Source: Omnitrophica WOR_2 bacterium RIFCSPLOWO2_12_FULL_46_30 (lineage in GTDB: Bacteria; Omnitrophota; Gorgyraeia; Gygaellales; UBA12090). Taken from it: a stretch of DNA of 12,138 nt. Where the stretch lies: the NCBI GenBank assembly GCA_001805845.1, contig MHHA01000006.1, positions 1 through 12,138 on the forward strand. Direction: 5' to 3'. A program made the position numbers and the translations under genes. A model generated the notes under the pieces. That model had not been told where the DNA came from. It was given only the letters and a program-made list of their open reading frames with translations, and did no database searches. Shown piece by piece: positions 1 through 7,143 of this stretch (positions within the stretch are counted from its first letter, which is position 1; each line of letters starts with the position of its first letter).

Positions 1-13
1 TAAGAGAAACTTC

Positions 14-22
14 AAAGGAGGG
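14..22 (+). promoter_or_regulatory. Strong ribosome binding site of recA
   Basis: The purine run AAAGGAGGG is a near-complete Shine-Dalgarno sequence. It lies 8 bases before the ATG at 31 and fixes that codon as the recA start. Only 30 bases precede the gene, so no promoter or LexA-type operator can be judged from this window. Confidence 0.85.
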
Positions 23-30
23 GATAGAAA

Positions 31-1086
31 ATGACACAGGAAAAGAAGGCGCAAACAGAAGCGAAGCCAGAAATTAGACAGGAGCAGGGCGCAAAGCAAA
101 AAGCGCTGGAATTGGCATTGGCTCAGATTGAGAAGCAATTCGGCAAGGGCGCGATTATGAAACTCTCCAGCGATATCAAATTAGATATTCCGGCAATTCC
201 TACCGGGGCTTTATCTCTGGACCTGGCTTTGGGCGTAGGAGGGCTGCCCCGGGGCAGAGTGATTGAGGTCTTTGGCCCTGAGTCATCCGGTAAGACCACG
301 CTTACCTTGAGCGTAATAGCCCAGGTGCAGAAGACAGGCGGGGTTGCCGCATTTATTGATGCGGAACATGCCTTTGATTCAATTTATGCCAAAAAAGTCG
401 GGCTTAATCTTGATGAACTGTTTATTTCCCAGCCGGATACCGGAGAGCAGGCATTAGAGATTACCGAAACCCTGGTGCGTTCCAATGCCGTTGATGTAAT
501 AGTGATTGACTCAGTAGCCGCGCTTACCCCCAGGGCTGAAATAGAAGGCGAAATGGGTGACAGCCACATGGGTTTACAGGCCCGCCTGATGTCTCAGGCA
601 TTGCGAAAACTTACCGCGGCAATAAGCAAATCAAAAACCTGCGTTATTTTTATTAATCAGCTGCGTGAAAAGATAGGGATTATGTTTGGCAATCCCGAAA
701 CCACTCCGGGCGGACGGGCTTTGAAATTTTATTCCTCTGTGCGCTTGGATTTGAGAAGGAAAGAACAGATTAAGTCCGGGGAGACAGTTATCGGCAGCCG
801 GGTCCGGGCGCGGGTGGTTAAAAACAAGGTTGCCGCTCCTTTTCGCGAGGCGGAATTTGAGATCTTATTTGACGAAGGTATCTCAAGAGCCGGCAGTATA
901 TTAGACATAGCAAGTGAAATGGGCATCTTACAAAAAACCGGCAGCTGGTTTGCCTATAATAATGAAAAGTTAGGCCAGGGCAGGGAGCAGGTTATCCAAT
1001 ACCTTAAGGCGCAGGCAAAGCTGCTTGATGAATTGGAGGAGAAGGTGCGTAAGACAGCGCTAGCGCAGGCAAAGGCGAAGGAATAA
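31..1086 (+). CDS. recA: Recombinase RecA
   Basis: RecA is the cytoplasmic ATP-dependent strand-exchange recombinase. It coats single-stranded DNA, drives homologous recombination and repair, and activates SOS-type repressor cleavage. The 351-residue protein is full length for the family, with an N-terminal extension of about 15 residues relative to the E. coli protein, rich in Lys, Gln and Glu. Walker A (GPESSGKTT) is at residues 82-90 and Walker B (VIVIDS) at 156-161. The DNA-binding loop 1 region (EGEMGDSHMGLQARLMSQAL) is at about 172-191. The loop 2 region, NQLREKIGIMFGNPETTPGG, is at 209-228. The C-terminal tail is Lys/Ala/Glu-rich rather than strongly acidic. The start is set by the strong Shine-Dalgarno at 14-22. 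Downstream, inverted repeats fill the spacer to htrA; recX, its usual neighbour, lies one gene further on. No frameshift or missing catalytic residue is seen. Confidence 0.98.
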   Translation: MTQEKKAQTEAKPEIRQEQGAKQKALELALAQIEKQFGKGAIMKLSSDIKLDIPAIPTGALSLDLALGVGGLPRGRVIEVFGPESSGKTTLTLSVIAQVQKTGGVAAFIDAEHAFDSIYAKKVGLNLDELFISQPDTGEQALEITETLVRSNAVDVIVIDSVAALTPRAEIEGEMGDSHMGLQARLMSQALRKLTAAISKSKTCVIFINQLREKIGIMFGNPETTPGGRALKFYSSVRLDLRRKEQIKSGETVIGSRVRARVVKNKVAAPFREAEFEILFDEGISRAGSILDIASEMGILQKTGSWFAYNNEKLGQGREQVIQYLKAQAKLLDELEEKVRKTALAQAKAKE

Positions 1087-1096
1087 TATAAAGAAG

Positions 1097-1125
1097 GAGT
1101 GCCGAATTACATTAATTCGGCACTC
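1097..1125. repeat. 13-bp inverted repeat (hairpin) after recA
   Basis: Arms at 1097-1109 (GAGTGCCGAATTA) and 1113-1125 are perfectly complementary around a 3-base loop (CAT). The hairpin begins 10 bases after the recA stop. No T-run follows on the + strand, so it is not a classical Rho-independent terminator for recA. It may instead protect or process the 3' end of the message. Its last three bases are also the first three of the palindrome at 1123-1158, so the two stems cannot both be complete on one strand. Confidence 0.7.
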
Positions 1126-1158
1126 ACAAAACTTTTCATTAATGAAAAGTTTTGTGAG
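1123..1158. repeat. Perfect 36-bp palindrome directly upstream of the htrA Shine-Dalgarno
   Basis: Bases 1123-1140 (CTCACAAAACTTTTCATT) are the exact reverse complement of 1141-1158, with no spacer and no mismatch. As DNA it could be a dyad operator. As RNA it would form a stem of about 16 pairs with a UUAA loop, ending one base before the AGGAGG at 1160. It contains an in-frame ATG (1142) that could be mistaken for the htrA start. No anti-Shine-Dalgarno sequence is seen in it, so direct masking of the ribosome binding site is not indicated. Its function is unknown. Confidence 0.75.
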
Positions 1159-1159
1159 C

Positions 1160-1165
1160 AGGAGG
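1160..1165 (+). promoter_or_regulatory. Ribosome binding site that decides the htrA start
   Basis: AGGAGG lies 9 bases before the ATG at 1175. This places initiation there rather than at the in-frame ATG at 1142, which sits inside the palindrome and has no Shine-Dalgarno of its own. Confidence 0.8.
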
Positions 1166-1174
1166 TTGACCAAG

Positions 1175-2677
1175 ATGCGCAAAAGAACAAAAATAACTTT
1201 TATCATCAGCGGTATCTGTGTCGGCATAATTATTGGTCTGGTGGTTGCCGCCAGGTTCGATTTTCCGGGTCACCCTATTGGCGCGCTGGATACAGCGTAT
1301 GATATTTCAGGGGCAAGTTTTGAGCATAGCGTAGAGGCGGTAGCCAGGGCGGTGGGGCCGGCGGTGGTCTCCATCAGCACCGAACGAACAGAAAAGAAGC
1401 TCGTCCCGCGCATGCGGCGATATAATTTTGGCGGCCCTTTTGAAGATGATTTCTTCCGTAAATTCTTTGAGGATTTCTTTGGCGAATTGCCCGAGAGGAA
1501 ATATAAGCAGTCAGGTTTAGGTTCAGGAGTGCTCATTGATAAGCAAGGATATATTCTTACTAATGAGCATGTGGTGGGAGAGGCGGATAAGATTACCGTG
1601 ACTCTGCCTGACGCAAGGGAGTTTAAGGCCGAGGTCAAGGGAAAGGATAAGCGCTCTGACCTTGCGGTGATTAAAATTCAGGGGGCTGATTTTCCCGCGG
1701 CTAAGTTAGGCGATTCCGATAGTCTAAGCATCGGACAGTGGGTGGTGGCAATCGGCAATCCTTTTGGATTTGCCCTGCATAACCCGGAGCCGACCGTTAC
1801 CTCAGGCGTAGTGAGCGCCTTGCATCGCTCATTAGGCAGAATAACTTCCGGCGACAGGGATTACGGCGACCTCATCCAGACAGATGCCGCGATTAATCCC
1901 GGTAACTCCGGCGGGCCGTTAGTGAATCTAAAAGGAGAAGTGGTAGGCATCAATGTGGCCATATTTTCCACCAGCGGCGGCTACCAGGGGATTGGTTTTG
2001 CCGTGCCGATTAATTCAGCCAAGCGCATTGTCTCAAACCTCATTGAAGGCAAAAAGATTGTCTATGGATGGCTGGGCGTTACCGTGCAAGGTTTAGACGA
2101 AAAGTTAGCAGATTATTTTGGCCTGCCTGAGAAAAAAGGCGTTCTGGTGGCTAAAGTTTTAGCAGATAGCCCCGCCCAAAAATCCGGGATCAAGGAAGGC
2201 GATGTGCTCCTGAAATTAGACAACCTGGAGATTAATAATGTCAATGCCCTGCTTAAAATCGTGGGTAATATTGAAGCTGGAAGAAAAGTCAGGTTAGAGC
2301 TCATCAGGGATAAGAAGCCGATTACTCTGAATGCGGAGATTGGCGCGCGGCCTGAAAATTTAGAAGAGTTGGATGAATCCGGTTTAGAGGAAGAGCCGTC
2401 TGATTATTGGCGGGGGCTGCGGGTTACGGAAATCACTCCGGAATTAGCAAAACGTTTTGGAGTTAGTAAGCAGGAAGGGGTAATCGTGGTTGAGCTAAAG
2501 CCGGAGAGCGAAGCTGATGAGGCCGGGCTTATCCAGGGCGACGTAATTTTGGAAATCAATAAGAATTACATCGACAGCGTATCTACCTATAAAAACACGA
2601 TTAAGGAGCTTAGCGGCGATGTGCTTGTGCGCACGGCGCGCGGATTTTTTGTCTTAAAAGAACCTCCGGTCAAGTAA
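1175..2677 (+). CDS. htrA: HtrA/Deg-family serine protease, membrane-anchored, two PDZ domains
   Basis: This is a Deg-type protease and chaperone expected to degrade or hold misfolded proteins outside the cytoplasmic membrane. From the ATG at 1175 it has 500 residues. A short Arg/Lys-rich start (MRKRTK) is followed by one hydrophobic segment at about 7-26 with no obvious cleavage site, so it is probably a signal anchor. The trypsin-like domain carries the catalytic triad His132 (TNEHVV), Asp162 (RSDLAVIKI) and Ser245 (NPGNSGGPL). A Phe-rich loop at 88-102 (FEDDFFRKFFEDFF) matches the regulatory LA loop of DegP/DegQ proteins. PDZ1 spans about 297-390. An acidic linker near 394-408 leads to PDZ2 at about 414-497. 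The gene lies between recA and recX, an unusual place. DegP, DegQ and MucD cannot be told apart from sequence alone. Confidence 0.95.
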   Translation: MRKRTKITFIISGICVGIIIGLVVAARFDFPGHPIGALDTAYDISGASFEHSVEAVARAVGPAVVSISTERTEKKLVPRMRRYNFGGPFEDDFFRKFFEDFFGELPERKYKQSGLGSGVLIDKQGYILTNEHVVGEADKITVTLPDAREFKAEVKGKDKRSDLAVIKIQGADFPAAKLGDSDSLSIGQWVVAIGNPFGFALHNPEPTVTSGVVSALHRSLGRITSGDRDYGDLIQTDAAINPGNSGGPLVNLKGEVVGINVAIFSTSGGYQGIGFAVPINSAKRIVSNLIEGKKIVYGWLGVTVQGLDEKLADYFGLPEKKGVLVAKVLADSPAQKSGIKEGDVLLKLDNLEINNVNALLKIVGNIEAGRKVRLELIRDKKPITLNAEIGARPENLEELDESGLEEEPSDYWRGLRVTEITPELAKRFGVSKQEGVIVVELKPESEADEAGLIQGDVILEINKNYIDSVSTYKNTIKELSGDVLVRTARGFFVLKEPPVK

Positions 2678-2682
2678 TCCTG

Positions 2683-2700
2683 CCGGGACGAAAGCCTCGG
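2683..2700 (+). terminator. GAAA-tetraloop hairpin between htrA and recX, possible weak terminator
   Basis: CCGGGAC (2683-2689) pairs with GCCTCGG (2694-2700) around a GAAA loop. The stem has five Watson-Crick pairs, one G-U and one A-C mismatch. It begins 5 bases after the htrA stop and is followed by TTTGACTTTT, an interrupted T-run, which gives a weak terminator-like form. It ends 10 bases before the recX ATG at 2711. It could trim htrA readthrough into recX or alter recX initiation. The function is inferred. Confidence 0.4.
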
Positions 2701-2710
2701 TTTGACTTTT

Positions 2711-3214
2711 ATGGATGGGAAAAACGCTGATGTTGCCAGCCAGGATAAAGAATCAGCCAGAGCCCGGAATTATGTCTGGCGCCTGATTAAGGGAAGGCTG
2801 CGCAGCGAACAGGAGATTAAGCAAAAGCTTAACTTTAAAAAATACGCTCCAGAGGTAATCGCAAAGACAGTCAGTTATTTTAAGGGCATAGATTATATTA
2901 ATGATCTAGAATTTGCTAATCGCTGGGTTAATAGCCGCCTGCGCAAGCCGCTCGGCCTTACGGCCATCGCCATTGAATTAAGGCAAAAAGGAATCAGCAA
3001 AGAAATAATTGATCAGCTGATCAAAGAAAAGAAGGGCAGCATAGATGAAAGGGCGGTGGTGCAGGAGTTGGCTCAAAAATATCTTAATAAATCAAGAGGG
3101 AAAAAAGAACTCCCTGAAAAGGCAAGGATTAAGCTCTACGGTTATCTCCTGCGCCGCGGATTCTCAGGCGACATAGTTGTTGAGCTGATAAATAAACTTA
3201 AGGCGAAGTTATGA
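2711..3214 (+). CDS. recX: Regulatory protein RecX
   Basis: RecX binds RecA filaments and blocks their extension, limiting recombinase and co-protease activity. The 167-residue product has the family's layout of repeated three-helix modules. The N-terminal signature RNYVWRLIKGRLRSEQEIKQ is at about 19-38, the central FANRWVNSRLRKPLG at about 70-84, and a C-terminal GYLLRRGFS module precedes the end. The start is uncertain. An ATG at 2711 and a TTG at 2702 are in frame and neither has a clear Shine-Dalgarno. I prefer ATG because the signature begins soon after. In many bacteria recX directly follows recA; here htrA intervenes. alaS begins 25 bases downstream, as in the common recA-recX-alaS order. 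Poor initiation signals agree with low expression relative to RecA. Confidence 0.88.
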   Translation: MDGKNADVASQDKESARARNYVWRLIKGRLRSEQEIKQKLNFKKYAPEVIAKTVSYFKGIDYINDLEFANRWVNSRLRKPLGLTAIAIELRQKGISKEIIDQLIKEKKGSIDERAVVQELAQKYLNKSRGKKELPEKARIKLYGYLLRRGFSGDIVVELINKLKAKL

Positions 3215-3239
3215 CTGGTATTCAAAGAGCGTAAATCAG

Positions 3240-5861
3240 ATGGACACTGATATTCTGCGCCAGAAATATTTGGATTTTTTTGCCTCTAAAGGCCATAAAA
3301 TTGTTCCGTCCAGTTCGCTGGTTCCTCAGGATGACCCGACACTCCTTTTTACCTCAGCCGGAATGAATCAGTTTAAAAATGAATTCTTAGGCCAGGTAAC
3401 TAACTTTCGCGCGGCAGCAACCTGCCAGAGGTGTTTGCGCACCGACGATTTGGATAAAGTTGGCGTGACGGCGTCCCACCATACCTTCTTTGAGATGCTG
3501 GGAAATTTCTCTTTCGGAAGTTATTTTAAGGAAGAGGCGATTGCCTGGGCTTGGGAATTTCTTTCTGAACAACTTAAGTTGTCTGCTAAGGCCCTTTGGA
3601 TTTCTGTTTATGAAGAAGATGATGAGGCCTATAATATCTGGAAGAAAAAAATTGGTTTTCCGGAAGAGAAAATAGTAAGGTTAGGGCCCGGGGAAAACTT
3701 CTGGCCGGCGAACGCCATTCAGAGCGGCCCCAACGGCCCCTGCGGGCCATGCTCAGAGATATTTTTCGACTATGGCCGGGATGCCGGATGTAAGAAGCCG
3801 GGCTGTAAACCGGGCTGTCCCTGCGGAAGATTTGTGGAAATATGGAATCTGGTTTTTACCCAGTTTAACCGTAAGGCCCAGGGCCTGTTAGAGCCGTTGC
3901 CGAATAAAAACATTGATACCGGAATGGGCTTAGAGAGAATGGCCTCGGTATTGCAAGGGGTAAAAAGTAATTTTGAAATCGACATCTTTAAACCCATAAT
4001 TAAGGCTATCTTCAAATATGAACTATCAACTACGAACTATCAACTCATTAATGCCATTGCCGACCATATCCGGGCAATCGTCTTCGCAATTTATGACGGG
4101 GTTATCCCCGCAAACGAGCAAAGAGGCTATGTAGTGCGCAAGCTTATACGCAAGGCGGAATTCCATGGCTATATCCTGGGGATTAAGAATCCCTTCTTGC
4201 ATCAATTGGCCGCGGTAGCCAGCGGTACCTTTAACCTTGCCTATCCTGACTTAAAAAATAAAATTGCGGAAATCGCAAATATTATCCAACAGGAAGAAAA
4301 GAATTTTATTTCAACCTTAAAAGAAGCTCCGCGTATTCTTGAGAGCGAGTTTAAGGATAGCCAATCCAGGGCTCAGGATAGCGGCCATAGCGCCTTTAAG
4401 CTGCACGATACATATGGTATTCCTTTAGAAATTACCAAAAGCTGGGCCGGAGAACATGGATTTAAAATTAATCAGGATGAATTTGAGCAGGATTTAAAAC
4501 TCCAGCAGGAACGTTCCCAGAAATTAAGCAAGCTTTCAAGAAACGTTTTTGTTGGCGAGGTGAGGAACTTAGAGATTAAGAAAACCAAATTCTTAGGTTA
4601 TCAAAAGCTCCGCGTTTACGATGCGAAAATTTTGATGGTCATCGCAGACGCAAAGCCGGCAGCATATGTATCAGCGGGTGAATCCGCTCAACTCATTTTG
4701 GATAAGACGCCTTTTTACGCGGAATCAGGCGGCCAGGTCGGCGACCGCGGCCAGATTCAAAAAGGCAAAAACATCTTTATGGTTAGCAATACGCTAAAAG
4801 AAGGCAAGGTATACCTGCATTGCGGTAAAGTTGAGAGTGGTAAATTTAAGGCAGGAGATACGGTCTCAGGATCTGTTAATGCAGATTTGCGTCAAGCTGT
4901 GGCAAGAGCCCACAGCGCAAGCCATCTTTTGCAGGCGGCCCTGCGTGAGATTCTCGGCGAACATATCAAACAGGCGGGCTCTTTAGTTGAAGCGGACAGG
5001 CTGCGCTTTGATTTTGTTCATTCCGAGAAGATTCCCGGTGAAACCTTGCGCAGGATTGAAGATTTAGCGCAAAAAAATATCCTGGGAAGTTATGAGGTTA
5101 AGGTGCAAGAGGCAACTTTAGAACAGGCAAAGAAATCTAATGCCCTTGCCTTCTTCGGGGATAAATATGAGTCTAAGGTACGCATCGTCAATATCGGAGA
5201 TTTTTCTAAGGAATTATGCGGCGGTACTCATTTAAGAAATTCATCCGAGGTGGGGTTATTCAAGATAGTTTCCGAATCTTCAATTGCCAAAGGCCTGCGC
5301 AGGATCGAGGCCTTGACCGGCGCGCTTGCCTGGGAGGCCTTAAGGCGCAGCCAGAGCCGGTTAGATGAAATTTCGGATTTAATCAAGACAACGGATGATA
5401 AGATCATATCGGCGCTTGAAGATAAGTTTTCCAGGTTAGCTAATCTGGAAAAAGAGCTTTCGCGCTTGCGGCTTGAGCTCTTTAAATATGACGCAAACGC
5501 GCTGATTGATAGGGCCGAGGCCTTCGGTAATACAAAAATAATCTGTCAGAAATACCATGATCTTGGGATGGATATGCTGCGCCAGATTGCGGATATGCTT
5601 AAATCCAGGCTATCTTCCTATGCTTTTTGCCTGGCGGCAGTTTGCGGTTCGCGGGCATGGCTCCTTGCCGGGTTATCGGATGATATCGCCGCAAAGGGAT
5701 TAGATGCCGCAAAAATCATAAAAGAGGTTGCGCTCCTCGTTGACGGCTCAGGCGGCGGAAGGCAAGCGCTCGCTCAGGCAGGCGGCAGCAACCCCCAGCA
5801 GTTAGATAAAGCCCTGGAAAAGTTCAGGGAAATTATACGCAGTTACCTGGTTAATGTGTAA
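3240..5861 (+). CDS. alaS: Alanyl-tRNA synthetase
   Basis: AlaRS charges tRNA-Ala with alanine and removes mischarged Ser or Gly. The 873-residue protein is full length. The class II catalytic core includes FTSAGMNQFK (37-46), the TCQRC segment (61-65) and motif 3, DTGMGLERM (226-234). A Cys-rich patch with Cys184, 189, 193 and 195 precedes EIWNLVFTQFN. The editing domain has the zinc-binding HSASH (His558, His562) and CGGTH (Cys660, His664). A helical, probably coiled stretch (about 700-750) leads to the C-Ala/DHHA1 domain with GSGGGR at 836-841. No catalytic or editing residue is missing. A heptanucleotide repeat is translated at 261-269 (ELSTTNYQL), just before NAIADHIRAI, where family members vary in length. 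A second low-conservation stretch, KDSQSRAQDSGH, is at 372-383. The ribosome binding site is weak (AAAGAG about 11 bases upstream). Confidence 0.98.
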   Translation: MDTDILRQKYLDFFASKGHKIVPSSSLVPQDDPTLLFTSAGMNQFKNEFLGQVTNFRAAATCQRCLRTDDLDKVGVTASHHTFFEMLGNFSFGSYFKEEAIAWAWEFLSEQLKLSAKALWISVYEEDDEAYNIWKKKIGFPEEKIVRLGPGENFWPANAIQSGPNGPCGPCSEIFFDYGRDAGCKKPGCKPGCPCGRFVEIWNLVFTQFNRKAQGLLEPLPNKNIDTGMGLERMASVLQGVKSNFEIDIFKPIIKAIFKYELSTTNYQLINAIADHIRAIVFAIYDGVIPANEQRGYVVRKLIRKAEFHGYILGIKNPFLHQLAAVASGTFNLAYPDLKNKIAEIANIIQQEEKNFISTLKEAPRILESEFKDSQSRAQDSGHSAFKLHDTYGIPLEITKSWAGEHGFKINQDEFEQDLKLQQERSQKLSKLSRNVFVGEVRNLEIKKTKFLGYQKLRVYDAKILMVIADAKPAAYVSAGESAQLILDKTPFYAESGGQVGDRGQIQKGKNIFMVSNTLKEGKVYLHCGKVESGKFKAGDTVSGSVNADLRQAVARAHSASHLLQAALREILGEHIKQAGSLVEADRLRFDFVHSEKIPGETLRRIEDLAQKNILGSYEVKVQEATLEQAKKSNALAFFGDKYESKVRIVNIGDFSKELCGGTHLRNSSEVGLFKIVSESSIAKGLRRIEALTGALAWEALRRSQSRLDEISDLIKTTDDKIISALEDKFSRLANLEKELSRLRLELFKYDANALIDRAEAFGNTKIICQKYHDLGMDMLRQIADMLKSRLSSYAFCLAAVCGSRAWLLAGLSDDIAAKGLDAAKIIKEVALLVDGSGGGRQALAQAGGSNPQQLDKALEKFREIIRSYLVNV
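4021..4045 (+). repeat. Intragenic heptanucleotide tandem repeat (AACTATC type) in alaS
   Basis: Units are AACTATC (4021-4027), AACTACG (4028-4034), AACTATC (4035-4041) and a partial AACT (4042-4045), about 3.5 copies at period 7. The array is translated in frame as part of a non-conserved linker in AlaS ahead of the conserved IADHIRA segment. Three units make 21 bases, so a three-unit gain or loss would keep frame. Similar period-7 arrays lie in hisB, hisH and hisF. Confidence 0.75.
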
Positions 5862-5891
5862 ATTCTTTTGTTTGCAAAGCGCAATCGGACA

Positions 5892-7112
5892 ATGAAAATC
5901 ATCAGATACGGCTCAAGAGAACTTGAGAAAATTTACCAGCGTTCATTCTGCCGCAAGCCCAGGGTTATATCTGCCGTGGCTAAAATTATTGAGGAGGTGC
6001 GGCTTTACGGCGATGAGGCGGTAATCCGCTATACGAAGAAGCACGATAAGGTTAAGCTTACTCCCAGACAGTTGCGAGTTTCTCAGGCTGAGCTCAGCGG
6101 CGCCTATCAGAATATTGAGCCTGACTTTGTCTCATGCTTAAAGTTAATAACCGAAAACATCAGCAGATTTTATCGCAGGCAGATCAAAAAGTCCTGGCGC
6201 ATCCGTGATAAGGAAGGTATTGTCATAGGCGAACAATTCAGCCCGCTTGAATCAGTGGGCATTTATATTCCTGCGGGGACAGCTCCGCTTGTATCCACGG
6301 TGTATATGACCGTGCTTCCGGCAAAAATCGCCGGAGTTAAACGGATAGCCCTCTTTAGCCCGCCGGATAAATCCGGCAATATTAATCCTCATATTCTCGT
6401 GGTCGCGGATTTGCTTAAGGTTGATGAAATTTACAAGGCAGGCGGCGCACAGGCAATTGCCGCCTGCGCCCTTGGCACAAAGACGATTCCAAAAGTGCAA
6501 AAGATTGTCGGGCCGGGGAATGTTTACGTTACCGAAGCCAAACGCCAGCTTTTTGGTTATGCGGATATTGATATGCTGGCAGGGCCAACGGAATTGGTTA
6601 TCATTGCTAACCGCAACTCGCATAATTCCTATATTAAAGCTGACCTGTTAGCTCAGGGTGAACATAGCGCAGGATTAGCCATTCTCATCACTACCTCCAA
6701 AGCCCAGGCAAAACAGTTTAAACAGGAATTAGACGGAGGATACATTGTCCTCGTGAAAAATCTTGAGCAGGCAGTTGAAGTGGCAAACGCAATCGCTCCT
6801 GAGCACCTGGAGATTCTGCTTAAGGATCCCTATAAAATTGCCAAGCACATAAAAAATGCCGGCGCTGTATTTTTAGGGCAGTACAGCCCGTCTGCGGTGG
6901 GCGATTATGTCGCCGGGCCAAGCCATGTCCTGCCTACTTCCGGAACGGCAAAATTTTTCTCAGGGTTGTCCCTATCCGATTTTATTAAGTCCAGCCATAT
7001 TATCAGCTATTCTCGCAAGGCCCTGGAAGCCGTAAGGAGCCCGCTGGAAAAAATTGCCACTATTGAAGGGCTGACTAAGCACTTAGAGTCGGTAAGGGCA
7101 AGATTTTCATAG
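5892..7112 (+). CDS. hisD: Histidinol dehydrogenase
   Basis: HisD catalyses the last two oxidations of histidine synthesis, L-histidinol to L-histidine with 2 NAD+, as a zinc enzyme in the cytoplasm. The 406-residue protein covers the whole family. The core block GIYIPAGTAPLVSTVYMTVL is at about 123-142, GGAQAIAA at 184-191, KIVGPGNVYV at 204-213 and DMLAGPTE at 227-234. Family zinc and catalytic positions are present: Gln255 and His258 (QGEH), Glu304-His305 (APEHLE), Asp338 (VGDYVAGPSHVLPT) and a C-terminal His397 (EGLTKHLE). I chose the ATG at 5892 because MKIIRYGS matches the usual start; an in-frame TTG at 5868 would add eight unsupported residues. There is no clear Shine-Dalgarno. The gap from alaS is 30 bases with no leader. 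This is the first gene of the his run; hisG is not beside it. Confidence 0.96.
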   Translation: MKIIRYGSRELEKIYQRSFCRKPRVISAVAKIIEEVRLYGDEAVIRYTKKHDKVKLTPRQLRVSQAELSGAYQNIEPDFVSCLKLITENISRFYRRQIKKSWRIRDKEGIVIGEQFSPLESVGIYIPAGTAPLVSTVYMTVLPAKIAGVKRIALFSPPDKSGNINPHILVVADLLKVDEIYKAGGAQAIAACALGTKTIPKVQKIVGPGNVYVTEAKRQLFGYADIDMLAGPTELVIIANRNSHNSYIKADLLAQGEHSAGLAILITTSKAQAKQFKQELDGGYIVLVKNLEQAVEVANAIAPEHLEILLKDPYKIAKHIKNAGAVFLGQYSPSAVGDYVAGPSHVLPTSGTAKFFSGLSLSDFIKSSHIISYSRKALEAVRSPLEKIATIEGLTKHLESVRARFS

Positions 7113-7117
7113 AAAGC

Positions 7118-7143
7118 AAAGCAAGAAAATGAAAGCAAGAAAA
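7118..7143 (+). repeat. 12-bp direct repeat at a 14-base step across the hisB start
   Basis: AAAGCAAGAAAA occurs at 7118-7129 and 7132-7143, and the step of 14 bases is twice seven. The first copy ends on the A of the hisB ATG and the second encodes the start of the protein. It may be a worn member of the period-7 repeat class or only A-rich, low-complexity sequence before a start codon. Confidence 0.4.

Noticed and set aside
1087..1125. Rho-independent terminator for recA
   Set aside because: The 13-bp stem is strong, but the bases after it (ACAAAACTTTTC) do not form a T-run on the + strand.
1142..1174. In-frame ATG at 1142 as the htrA start, giving 11 extra residues
   Set aside because: It lies inside the perfect palindrome and has no Shine-Dalgarno. 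The ATG at 1175 has AGGAGG at 9 bases and yields a normal basic N-terminus before the membrane segment.
1099..1302. A 67-codon open frame starting with GTG in the recA-htrA spacer
   Set aside because: It overlaps the start of htrA in another frame, its GTG lies in a hairpin arm without a properly spaced ribosome binding site, and the peptide resembles no family I know.
2660..2710. Resemblance of GGGACGAAAGCC to the conserved core of c-di-GMP-I (GEMM) riboswitches
   Set aside because: The riboswitch core normally reads ACGCAAAGCC and needs a second conserved helix and flanking elements upstream. That part here is htrA coding sequence without them, and a simple GAAA-loop hairpin explains the match.
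5868..5891. TTG at 5868 as the hisD start
   Set aside because: It adds eight residues without family support. ATG at 5892 gives the usual MKII opening.
5862..5891. T-box or attenuator before hisD
   Set aside because: The spacer is only 30 bases, far too short for a T-box, and it has no His-codon leader peptide or terminator hairpin.
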